A stretch of DNA of 12,533 bases from Prevotellaceae bacterium (lineage in GTDB: Bacteria > Bacteroidota > Bacteroidia > Bacteroidales > UBA932), in contig JAIRXY010000030.1 in NCBI GenBank assembly GCA_031268055.1, positions 1 through 12,533 of the forward strand, in the 5' to 3' direction. Position numbers and translations under genes: made by a program. Every line of letters begins with the position of its first letter. The first letter of the stretch is position 1. This document shows positions 6,444 through 12,533 of the stretch, piece by piece. The notes below the pieces were generated by a model. The model saw only the letters and a list, made by a program, of their open reading frames with translations. It was not told the origin of the DNA and did no database searches.

Positions 6444-9338
6444 ATGAAAAAAAGTTTTTTAGCGCTATCGCTCTTAGTAGCTGTGCTTTCTGCATTCGGC
6501 AAGGAGTACCGGTATGACGCCGTACCGAACGACCCCTACAAAGCGCGTATCTACACGCTCGACAACGGGCTAAAGGTCTACCTCACCACCTACGCCGGCG
6601 AGCCCCGTGTGCAAACCTACGTGGTTGTGCGCGTGGGCGGAAAGAATGACCCACCCGAAACCACAGGCTTGTCCCACTACCTTGAGCATATCATGTTTAA
6701 GGGCACATCGCGCTTCGGCACATCGGACTACGCAAAGGAGAAGCCCCTGCTCGACGACATTGAGCGCCGCTACGAGGTGTACCGCACCACCACCGACGAG
6801 CTACAGCGCAGGGCCGTCTACCACCAGATAGACAGCGTGTCGGGCTTGGCGGCGCAGTACGCCATTGCCAACGAGTACGACAAGCTGATGTCGGCCATTG
6901 GCGCAAGCGGCACCAACGCTTTCACCTCGAACGACGCTACGGTTTACCAAGAAAATATCCCCTCAAACCAAATTGAAAATTGGGCAAAAATTCAGGCCGA
7001 GCGGTTTGCCGACCCTGTAATCAGGCTATTCCACACGGAGCTTGAGACGGTGTACGAAGAAAAAAACCGGTCGCTCACCAACGACGGCCGCAAGGTGTAT
7101 GAAGCCATGCTCGCCGGACTTTTTCCGCACCACCCCTACGGAACGCAGACCGTTCTGGGAACACAGGAGCACCTGAAAAATCCGTCGATTACCAACATCA
7201 AAAAGCACCTCGAAAAGTACTACGTGGCCAACAACATGGCCGTCTGCATGTCGGGCGATTTTGACTGCGATACGGCCATTGCCATTGTTGACCGCTACTT
7301 TGGTACGCTGAAAAAGAGGGAGGTAGAGCCCCTACAGGAGTATAGAGAAAGCATGATTATGCCCATGCAGGAGAAAACGGTTTACGGCCCCGAGGCCGAA
7401 AGCATTGCCATTGGCTTTCGCTTTGCAGGGGCTGCCAGCGAAGACGCCGACATGCTCAGGCTGCTGGATATGGCGCTTATGAACGGCCATGCCGGGCTGA
7501 TAGATTTGAACATTACGCAGGAGCAAAAGCTGCTCCACGCGTCGAGCAACGTTGTAAACCTGACTGACCATCAGGCGCTGCTCCTGCAGGCTACCCCCAA
7601 GCAGGGGCAAACGCTGGACGAGGCCAAAGCCTTGCTCTTTGAGCAGCTGGAGAAGCTCAAAAACGGCGAGTTTGAGGATTGGCTGCTCAAAGCCGTAATT
7701 ACCGACTTCCGGCTCTCCACCATTCAGGGAATGGAGAGCAACGCAATGCGCGTAATGCTGCTGGCATCCTCGTTCACGGACGATGTGGCGTGGAAAGACA
7801 GGGTGGAGCGGATTGACCGAATGGAGAAAATAACCAAGCAGCAGCTGGTGAAATTTGCCAACGAACGGCTGGGCAACTGCTACGTGGTGGTATACAAGCG
7901 CACCGGAAAAGACCCCGACGAGAAGAAGATAGACAAGCCCGAAATTACGCCCGTGCAGCTCAACCGGAACGCCGAAAGCAGCTTCCTGACGCAGATAAAA
8001 AGTACGCCGGTGAAGCCGATTGAGCCGGTTTTTCTCAACTTCAAAAAAGACTTGAGCAAGCTGAAGATAAAATCGGGGGTGGAGGCGCTGTACAAGCAGA
8101 ATAGCGAAAACGACCTGTTTGAGCTGGCTTATGTTTTCGATATGGGGGCAAACCACGATAAGGAGCTGCCGCTGGCGACCTCGTACCTGAAGTATTTGGG
8201 GACTGGCAAGTATACCGCCGCGCAGCTCAAGCAGGAGTTTTACAAGCAAGGCTCGTCGTTTACGGTGTTTTCGTCCGGCGAGCGGGTTTACGTTAGCTTG
8301 AGCGGCTTGAGCAGCAACATGCTGGCTTCGCTTGAGCTGCTTGAACACCTGCTTGCTCACGCGCAGGTGAACGAAGAGGCCTACGCCAACCTTGTTGACG
8401 ATATGCTGAAATCGCGCGCCAACGCCAAGCTGAATCAATCTACCAACTTTAGCCGGCTGTACACCTACGGCGTTTACGGGGCGTTTTCGCCTGCCACCAA
8501 CATACTTTTGGAGGAATCGCTCAAGCAGCTCAAGCCACAGGCGCTGGTAGATAAAATTCATGAACTTACAAGCTACCGCCACCGTATTTTTTACTACGGG
8601 CCAAAGCCGGACGCAGAGGTTGTTGCTGTGCTGCAAAGCCACCACAGGATACCAAAATCGCTGAAAAAGCTGCCTCCCGAATCAACCTTTGTAGAGCAGC
8701 CCACCACCGCCGGCAGGGCGCTTTTTGCCCACTACGACGCCAAGCAAATATACCTTGCCATGCTATCGAAGCTGGGCGCGTACGACAAGTCGCTGGTACC
8801 CATCGTAATGCTGTACAACGAGTACTTTGGCGGCAGCATGAACTCCATTGTTTTTCAGGAGCTGCGCGAGGCGCGAGGCTTGGCCTACTCTGCCTCGTCG
8901 ATGTACTCCCTGCCCTCACGCATAGACCGGTCGGCCTACATGTCTGCTACCATCGGCTCGCAGACCGATAAGATGGGCGAAGTGGTGACGGTGTTCAACT
9001 CCATTCTAAACGATATGCCCGAATCCGAGACGGCGTTTAAGCTGGCGCAGGATGGCATTATCCAGCGCCTGCGCACCGAGCGCATCACCAAGGCCGATGT
9101 GCTCTGGGCTTACGACGCCGCGCAAAAAATGAAGCTGAGCTACGACATTCGCTACGATATATTCAACAAGGTGCCGACAATGACGCTGGACGATGTGAAG
9201 CTGTTTCAGCAAACGCACGTAAAAAATCTTCCCTACACCTACTGCATTTTAGGCGACGAAAATTCTGTTGATTTTGAAAAAATGAAGACCTTTGGAACGG
9301 TAGAAAAGCTGACCCAAGAGCAGATTTTTGGATACTAA
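6444..9338 (+). CDS. Exported M16 (insulinase/pitrilysin-type) zinc metallopeptidase, two-half form
   Basis: The 964-residue protein begins with a signal peptide (MKKSFLALSLLVAVLSAFG, cleavage near residue 19; no lipobox cysteine), so it should act in the periplasm. The N-terminal half has the inverted zinc motif HYLEH (H78, E81, H82), followed after an insertion of about 45 residues by ELETVYEEKN, in which E206 fits the third zinc ligand and E199 the conserved glutamate seven residues before it. The C-terminal half lacks the zinc motif but has FGGSMNSIVFQELREARGLAYS (written in part: R808 and Y815 are the key residues), the substrate-binding signature of the inactive M16 half. Active and inactive halves joined in one chain are normal for this family. 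The natural substrate cannot be predicted; peptide clean-up is the usual role. The ATG at 6444 starts the signal peptide and follows a promoter at 6282-6311. Stacked hairpins follow the gene. No frameshift or lost key residue is visible. Confidence 0.95.
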   Translation: MKKSFLALSLLVAVLSAFGKEYRYDAVPNDPYKARIYTLDNGLKVYLTTYAGEPRVQTYVVVRVGGKNDPPETTGLSHYLEHIMFKGTSRFGTSDYAKEKPLLDDIERRYEVYRTTTDELQRRAVYHQIDSVSGLAAQYAIANEYDKLMSAIGASGTNAFTSNDATVYQENIPSNQIENWAKIQAERFADPVIRLFHTELETVYEEKNRSLTNDGRKVYEAMLAGLFPHHPYGTQTVLGTQEHLKNPSITNIKKHLEKYYVANNMAVCMSGDFDCDTAIAIVDRYFGTLKKREVEPLQEYRESMIMPMQEKTVYGPEAESIAIGFRFAGAASEDADMLRLLDMALMNGHAGLIDLNITQEQKLLHASSNVVNLTDHQALLLQATPKQGQTLDEAKALLFEQLEKLKNGEFEDWLLKAVITDFRLSTIQGMESNAMRVMLLASSFTDDVAWKDRVERIDRMEKITKQQLVKFANERLGNCYVVVYKRTGKDPDEKKIDKPEITPVQLNRNAESSFLTQIKSTPVKPIEPVFLNFKKDLSKLKIKSGVEALYKQNSENDLFELAYVFDMGANHDKELPLATSYLKYLGTGKYTAAQLKQEFYKQGSSFTVFSSGERVYVSLSGLSSNMLASLELLEHLLAHAQVNEEAYANLVDDMLKSRANAKLNQSTNFSRLYTYGVYGAFSPATNILLEESLKQLKPQALVDKIHELTSYRHRIFYYGPKPDAEVVAVLQSHHRIPKSLKKLPPESTFVEQPTTAGRALFAHYDAKQIYLAMLSKLGAYDKSLVPIVMLYNEYFGGSMNSIVFQELREARGLAYSASSMYSLPSRIDRSAYMSATIGSQTDKMGEVVTVFNSILNDMPESETAFKLAQDGIIQRLRTERITKADVLWAYDAAQKMKLSYDIRYDIFNKVPTMTLDDVKLFQQTHVKNLPYTYCILGDENSVDFEKMKTFGTVEKLTQEQIFGY

Positions 9339-9341
9339 AGG

Positions 9342-9359
9342 GAAATTTTGAATTTTGAA
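9342..9359 (-). repeat. AT-rich repeat end, inverted relative to 10144-10161
   Basis: GAAATTTTGAATTTTGAA begins four bases after the M16 stop codon and is the exact reverse complement of 10144-10161. The two 18-bp arms enclose an 820-bp interval. The arm is built from repeated TTCAAAA units, so part of the match could reflect low complexity. Confidence 0.65.
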
Positions 9360-9373
9360 TGAGGCTTGCGCCA
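9355..9373 (+). repeat. 19-bp direct repeat, copy 1
   Basis: TTGAATGAGGCTTGCGCCA is identical to 9880-9898, 525 bases downstream. A weaker relative (AATGAGGTTTTTTGCG) begins at 12280, overlapping the comEC stop codon. Copies 1 and 3 lie just behind a gene's stop codon. Confidence 0.7.
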
Positions 9374-9380
9374 GCAAACG

Positions 9381-9402
9381 CTCTGTGACAAGTTCCACAG
9401 AG
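9381..9402 (+). other. 7-bp perfect hairpin
   Basis: CTCTGTG (9381-9387) pairs with CACAGAG (9396-9402) around an 8-base loop. It lies 43 bases after the M16 stop and just before the stronger hairpin at 9416-9439; together they may form the 3' end of that transcript. Confidence 0.5.
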
Positions 9403-9415
9403 GCGACGCTTTATT

Positions 9416-9441
9416 AACCGTATGCTTCGGCTTACGGTTTT
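9416..9441 (+). terminator. Probable terminator of the M16 peptidase gene
   Basis: AACCGTA (9416-9422) pairs with TACGGTT (9433-9439). After one T-T mismatch the stem continues with two GC pairs closed by a TTCG tetraloop. The 3' arm merges into TTTT (9438-9441). The T tract is short, so termination may be moderate. Confidence 0.6.
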
Positions 9442-9599
9442 GGTGGCTTGCACCGCCATTTATCCTGTGCTGTGATTTTTTTTGATTTTGAGTGATTTCA
9501 ATCAAGATATGCAATCTGCTTTCTTCTGAATAAGCATTGTATTACAATTATTTACATATGGAAGGAGCTGAATTAGGGGCTAACTATCAGCGCCAAAAA

Positions 9600-9630
9600 T
9601 TTGTTTTTTTAATGCATTTCGCTACCTTTG
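9600..9630 (+). promoter_or_regulatory. Full-consensus Bacteroides-type promoter in the gap before comEC
   Basis: TTTG at 9600-9603, exactly 19 bases, then TACCTTTG at 9623-9630: both boxes and the spacing match the Bacteroides consensus. Transcription should begin near 9637 towards comEC. The first plausible product is the 31-codon ORF at 9769; read-through into comEC is possible. Confidence 0.7.
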
Positions 9631-9768
9631 ATATGAAAAAAATGCTACAAGCTACGCCGATTTAGAAAAAACGGCATGAAGCGTTGTCAAAATTTTTGCT
9701 TGTTATTGCACAGGTGGCCTTTGGCGGCGTTGTTGTAGCGTCGTTTTCCAAGGAAACTGATTTTTACT

Positions 9769-9864
9769 ATGGACGCATTTACTATCACCTACGGCGCGCT
9801 TTTGGTCGTTTCCGTTTTGCTTATTATCTACGCGTTTGTTAGCAGGCGCTACACCAAGCAATAA
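9769..9864 (+). CDS. Putative small single-pass membrane protein, 31 codons
   Basis: ATG to TAA encodes 31 residues: a short polar start (MDAFTITYG), a continuous hydrophobic stretch (ALLVVSVLLIIYAFV, about residues 10-24), and a basic tail (SRRYTKQ). By the positive-inside rule the tail would be cytoplasmic. A consensus promoter lies upstream at 9600-9630, giving a leader of about 130 bases, and AAGGAA near 9750-9756 is a possible but distant ribosome site. Its form recalls small subunits of membrane complexes such as KdpF, CydX or CcoS, but it matches none of them to my recognition and its neighbours give no clue. It could also be a chance frame in a non-coding transcript. The start is the only ATG in the frame that includes the whole hydrophobic segment. 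Confidence 0.45.
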   Translation: MDAFTITYGALLVVSVLLIIYAFVSRRYTKQ

Positions 9865-9879
9865 CGCTGCAAGGCTTTG

Positions 9880-9898
9880 TTGAATGAGGCTTGCGCCA
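9880..9898 (+). repeat. 19-bp direct repeat, copy 2
   Basis: Identical to 9355-9373 and placed 16 bases after the stop of the 31-codon ORF. It may mark the left edge of a repeat unit whose right edge is 10121-10161. Confidence 0.7.
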
Positions 9899-9995
9899 AG
9901 TTATCTTACTGCGCGCGAGTTGATTTTATACATAAAAAGTGTGCGGTACGCTATCTATGCACGATTTGGTGACAAACAATAATCAATTTGCATAA

Positions 9996-10019
9996 AGCTA
10001 TCCCGCAGTGAGTATAGCT
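9996..10019 (+). other. 6-bp perfect hairpin
   Basis: AGCTAT (9996-10001) pairs with ATAGCT (10014-10019) around a 12-base loop. No T tract follows. It is one of several hairpins in this gap. Confidence 0.35.
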
Positions 10020-10058
10020 GAGAGCTGAAAATTTTCGACCTACACAGAATTTTCAATG

Positions 10059-10121
10059 CTCCGCTAAATCCGGCGTAAGCCCCATTCAAAATTACTCACC
10101 TCGTGCTTATTTTTAGCGGAG
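10059..10121 (+). other. 10-bp perfect stem enclosing a 43-base loop
   Basis: CTCCGCTAAA (10059-10068) pairs perfectly with TTTAGCGGAG (10112-10121). An inner TAAGC/GCTTA pairing can extend the structure. The 3' arm runs directly into the repeat at 10121-10161, the same arrangement as the hairpin and repeat after comEC at 12310-12378. Confidence 0.55.
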
Positions 10122-10161
10122 TTCGTGAGCTCGCTTCGCTCGGTTCAAAATTCAAAATTTC
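10121..10161 (+). repeat. Dispersed hairpin-plus-TTCAAAA repeat, copy before comEC
   Basis: It reads GTTCGTGAG, then a small hairpin (GAGC 10127-10130 with GCTC 10138-10141, flanked by a T-G pair), then CGGTTCAAAATTCAAAATTTC. It aligns almost base for base with 12332-12378. The two differ at paired positions in ways that keep the hairpin. Its last 18 bases are the inverted partner of 9342-9359. Confidence 0.7.
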
Positions 10162-10166
10162 ACAGC

Positions 10167-12281
10167 GTGCGTTACTCTGAGATTGTTGAAAAATTTCGCA
10201 CAGCGCCGTTTGTGCGCCTGATGCTTCCTATGAGCGCCGGAATTATTTTTCAGGTGCAGCTTCCCTCTTTTAGGTTGGGTGCGCTATGGCTGTGCCTTGC
10301 CTTTTTTGCGCTGATGCTATTTGCGCATTATCGCCTGATAACCTACGCGTGGCGGTGGTGCTTTGGGCTGTTTGCCAACCTGTTTTTATTCTTTTTTGGC
10401 GTTGCCATTATGCAGAACGTCAAGCTGGAGGGCGAGCTGCCCGTTGGAGAAAATATTTACGTGGCGGCAATTGTAACCGGCGACCCATCGCAAAGCCCAA
10501 AGTTCACCAAGCTGGATGTTACCGTAACGGCGTACTGCGATAGCGCGGAGGTGTGGCGCGAGGTGAATGAGCGAATGACGCTATACCTGCGCAACGACAG
10601 CATAGGCGCTCTGCCGCTGCTGGGGGATAAGCTGGTTGCGCGGGTCAAGCCCAACGCTAACCCTCCGGCAAAAAATCCATATGAGTTTGACTACGGCAGC
10701 TACTTGCGCAAGCACGGAGTTTTTTCCGCTGCATTTATTGATGCCGGCAGCTGCGTGGTGGTTAGCCACAACAACTTGCCGATATGGAAAGCAGCGCCCA
10801 AAAACATTCGCAAAACGCTGCTGGCGTACTATGCACAGCAGGGCGTTGTCGGCGAGGAGCTGGCCGTGCTGCAGGCGCTGACGCTTGGCGATAAGTCCAT
10901 GCTGGACTCCGACCTGCGGCAGTCGTATGCGGCGGCGGGCGCCCTGCACATTCTGGCCGTCTCCGGCCTGCATGTGGGCATCATCAGCATGATACTTGGA
11001 TTTTTTCTTAAGGTTTTGGACAGGCGGAAGTATGGAAGAATTATGCGGGGCGTTATCGTTCTGCTGTGCATGTGGTCGTACGCGCTGGTGGCGGGGCTAT
11101 CGCCGTCGGTGCAGCGCGCCACCATTATGTTTACGGTGCTCACCATTGGCAACATGTTTAGCCGCTCTACCAATACCTACAACACGCTGGCTTTTTCGGC
11201 CTTCCTGATTTGCGCGTTCGACCCGCTGAGCCTTTTTGACGCAGGTTTTCAGCTCTCGTACGCGGCGGTTTTGTCCATCGTGTTTTTTCACCCCTACATT
11301 TACCGGCTGCTACACTTCAAGCGTTATTTGCCCGATGCCGTGTGGTCGCTTGTTTCGGTTTCGCTGGCGGCCAACATCGGCACCTTTCCCATTTCGGTGT
11401 ACATGTTTCACCAGTTCCCGCTTCATTTTCTCATTACCAACATACTTGTCAACATCCCAACGATGGTCATCATGGCGGGCTTTCTGCTGACGTTTCCATT
11501 TGCGTTTATTTCGGCCATCCCGTATGTAGGCGGGCTGCTGGCAATGCTCACAAGCCTCAGCGTTATGCTGCTCAACTACCTTATTCGCTTCGTAGAGAGC
11601 TTGCCCTACGCCCTGATTGAAGCCCTCTGGATAACGCCGCTGCAAGCGTGGCTGATGCTGCTTGCCATTCTTGCGCTGGCTTTTTATATGTGGGCAAAGA
11701 GGCCTAAGCTTTTCATGCTATCGCTGTCGCTCATGGCTGTGTGCCTGTCGCTGCGCGTGGTGGACAAGTACAGGCAGCAGCAGCAGACAGTGATGACGGT
11801 GTACAGCATACGGAATGTTTCGCTTATCTCGTTTGTCAACGGTGGCGAGGGTTTTGCTTTGTGCGATAGCGCTGATGTGCCGAACCCATTCAACTTTAAC
11901 GTGAAAAGCCATGTAACGTACTTGGGATTTTCGAGCTTGGCGTCGCTTGAGAGGATAGCGCTACAGGAGGCCTCCGACAGAGAGTTTGCCGAGCAGGGTA
12001 TATACAAAGGATTTGTAAGCTTTGCCGGAAAAACGGTAAAGATTCTATGCAACGAAGCCGTCAGCACGCTGCAAGCTCCCATTGATGTAGACTACCTCAT
12101 ACTGACTTCGTCGTGCAAGCTGCGCCCCAGGCAGATAGCGGCAATGTACCGTCCGCAGCAGGTCATTATCGACGCTTCCATGCCAACCTACCTTGCGCGG
12201 CGGCAGGCAAGCGATTTTGAAAAAATGGGCATAGCCTGCCACAACGTGAACGAAGCCGGCGCGTTTGTTCGCTCCTTTTAA
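10167..12281 (+). CDS. comEC: ComEC/Rec2-family DNA-uptake channel protein
   Basis: The inner-membrane protein (704 residues from this start) carries transforming single-stranded DNA into the cytoplasm in competent bacteria. It shows hydrophobic segments near the N-terminus, an external OB-type region (DUF4131, about 90-190, ending in NPYEFDYGSYLRKHGVF), the family signature GALHILAVSGLHVGI near 258-272, and a polytopic Competence domain to about 500. The C-terminal 160 residues (from MTVYSIRN, about 543) look like the metallo-beta-lactamase-type tail, but no HxHxDH metal motif is visible, as in many Bacteroidota homologues. The frame extends to GTG 10125, but those codons lie in the dispersed repeat; GTG 10167 gives a natural N-terminus (RYSEIVEKFRTAPFVRLMLP), and ATG 10221 is a shorter option. 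No good promoter was found directly upstream (best: TATTTTTA at 10108-10115). Confidence 0.9.
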   Translation: MRYSEIVEKFRTAPFVRLMLPMSAGIIFQVQLPSFRLGALWLCLAFFALMLFAHYRLITYAWRWCFGLFANLFLFFFGVAIMQNVKLEGELPVGENIYVAAIVTGDPSQSPKFTKLDVTVTAYCDSAEVWREVNERMTLYLRNDSIGALPLLGDKLVARVKPNANPPAKNPYEFDYGSYLRKHGVFSAAFIDAGSCVVVSHNNLPIWKAAPKNIRKTLLAYYAQQGVVGEELAVLQALTLGDKSMLDSDLRQSYAAAGALHILAVSGLHVGIISMILGFFLKVLDRRKYGRIMRGVIVLLCMWSYALVAGLSPSVQRATIMFTVLTIGNMFSRSTNTYNTLAFSAFLICAFDPLSLFDAGFQLSYAAVLSIVFFHPYIYRLLHFKRYLPDAVWSLVSVSLAANIGTFPISVYMFHQFPLHFLITNILVNIPTMVIMAGFLLTFPFAFISAIPYVGGLLAMLTSLSVMLLNYLIRFVESLPYALIEALWITPLQAWLMLLAILALAFYMWAKRPKLFMLSLSLMAVCLSLRVVDKYRQQQQTVMTVYSIRNVSLISFVNGGEGFALCDSADVPNPFNFNVKSHVTYLGFSSLASLERIALQEASDREFAEQGIYKGFVSFAGKTVKILCNEAVSTLQAPIDVDYLILTSSCKLRPRQIAAMYRPQQVIIDASMPTYLARRQASDFEKMGIACHNVNEAGAFVRSF

Positions 12282-12309
12282 ATGAGGTTTTTTGCGTAAA
12301 CCAATTGTT

Positions 12310-12332
12310 CACCTTATACTTTTTTTAAGGTG
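12310..12332 (+). terminator. 7-bp hairpin after comEC
   Basis: CACCTTA (12310-12316) pairs with TAAGGTG (12326-12332); the T run lies in the loop and descending arm rather than after the stem. It is 29 bases past the comEC stop and joins directly onto the repeat at 12332-12378. A terminator role is plausible but unproven. Confidence 0.45.
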
Positions 12333-12378
12333 TTCGCGAGTTGCTTTGCTCGGTTTAAAATTCAAAATCCAAAATTTC
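12332..12378 (+). repeat. Dispersed hairpin-plus-TTCAAAA repeat, copy before the lemA-like gene
   Basis: This second copy of the 10121-10161 element has the hairpin CGAG (12337-12340) with CTCG (12349-12352), then GGTTTAAAATTCAAAAT and one extra CCAAAAT unit before TTTC. Same orientation as the first copy, so the two flank comEC as direct repeats. Confidence 0.7.
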
Positions 12379-12382
12379 TACG

Positions 12383-12390
12383 TATATTTG
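12383..12390 (+). promoter_or_regulatory. Probable -7 box of the LemA-family gene
   Basis: TATATTTG matches TAnnTTTG exactly, 25 bases before the ATG at 12416. The -33 position is weak (TTCA at 12361-12364, 18 bases upstream) and falls in the AT-rich tail of the repeat. Confidence 0.5.
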
Positions 12391-12415
12391 CGCAGTTAAA
12401 AAAAACGTAAAAAAG

Positions 12416-12533
12416 ATGAAACGCTTAATTTTTGTAGCGCTGTCGGCAGCCATGCTGTCCTCGTGCTCGTATTACAACAAGCCTGTAACCATGCAGGAAA
12501 AGGTAGACGCTGCTTGGGCGCAGGTGCAAAATC
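12416..12533 (+). CDS. LemA-family lipoprotein, N-terminal part only
   Basis: Thirty-nine codons are visible before the window ends. The product starts with a lipoprotein signal peptide (MKRLIFVALSAAMLSSC; lipobox LSSC, C17), followed by YYNKPVTMQEKVDAAWAQVQN, which resembles the start of the LemA helical domain (typically N..V...E.V..AW..V.N). It should be lipidated, cleaved by signal peptidase II such as the LspA encoded upstream, and anchored in the envelope. The biochemical role of LemA proteins is poorly defined. The family call rests on this short stretch. Confidence 0.75.
   Translation, partial: MKRLIFVALSAAMLSSCSYYNKPVTMQEKVDAAWAQVQN

Larger units (their letters stand above)
9339..10166. 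other. Long repeat- and hairpin-rich intergenic region between the M16 gene and comEC
   Basis: These 830 bases hold no large gene. They contain an 18-bp inverted repeat at both ends, a 19-bp direct repeat, at least five hairpins, a good promoter and a 31-codon ORF, all listed separately. Tiny frames at 9558-9665 (35 codons) and 9676-9738 (20 codons) have no support. The mosaic of short repeats looks like accumulated non-autonomous elements around a small transcription unit. Confidence 0.6.

Noticed and set aside
7332..8645. 437-codon - strand frame opposite the M16 peptidase
   Set aside because: It lies wholly antisense to a strongly conserved gene and its composition (many His, Gln, Val) is typical of the mirror of such a gene; no family signature.
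10141..10161. GGTTCAAAATTC looking like a tRNA T-loop
   Set aside because: The spacing is one base too long, there is no anticodon or acceptor stem around it, and the string recurs as part of a repeat.
9339..10166. Possible CRISPR array or insertion sequence in the repeat-rich gap
   Set aside because: The repeats are not regularly spaced with unique spacers, and no transposase or cas gene is present.

Overview
The window looks like chromosomal DNA of a Bacteroidota bacterium, most likely of the order Bacteroidales and with moderate GC. The evidence is gene content (a short TraR/DksA regulator directly before lspA, a 7TM-HD phosphodiesterase, a two-half M16 peptidase, a ComEC without a metal site, a LemA lipoprotein) and promoters of the Bacteroides type (TTTG, about 19 bases, TAnnTTTG) before several genes. 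Every confident gene is on the + strand. No rRNA, tRNA, CRISPR array, transposase or phage gene was seen.

Layout: (1) 1-2522, the 3' part of an AddB-like PD-(D/E)XK nuclease open at the left edge, followed after 15 bases by (2) 2538-4628, a membrane HD-domain phosphodiesterase of the PgpH (cyclic di-AMP) type; a perfect 9-bp hairpin follows. (3) 4816-5205 TraR/DksA-like regulator and (4) 5258-5884 lipoprotein signal peptidase form an operon behind a recognisable promoter. (5) 5885-6443 is a gene-poor gap with a palindromic tandem repeat and the promoter of (6) 6444-9338, an exported M16 zinc peptidase. (7) 9339-10166 is a gap of about 830 bp filled with hairpins and dispersed repeats; inside it a good promoter precedes a 31-codon single-membrane-segment ORF. 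(8) 10167-12281 is comEC, the DNA-uptake channel. (9) 12282-12415 carries a second copy of the repeat seen before comEC, and (10) 12416 to the right edge is the start of a LemA-type lipoprotein gene.

The main genes are ordinary housekeeping and envelope functions: DNA end processing, second-messenger turnover, lipoprotein maturation, periplasmic proteolysis and DNA uptake. They do not form one obvious pathway. I found no convincing new multi-gene system. The least explained material is the repeat family on both sides of comEC and the small membrane-protein ORF in the gap before it.
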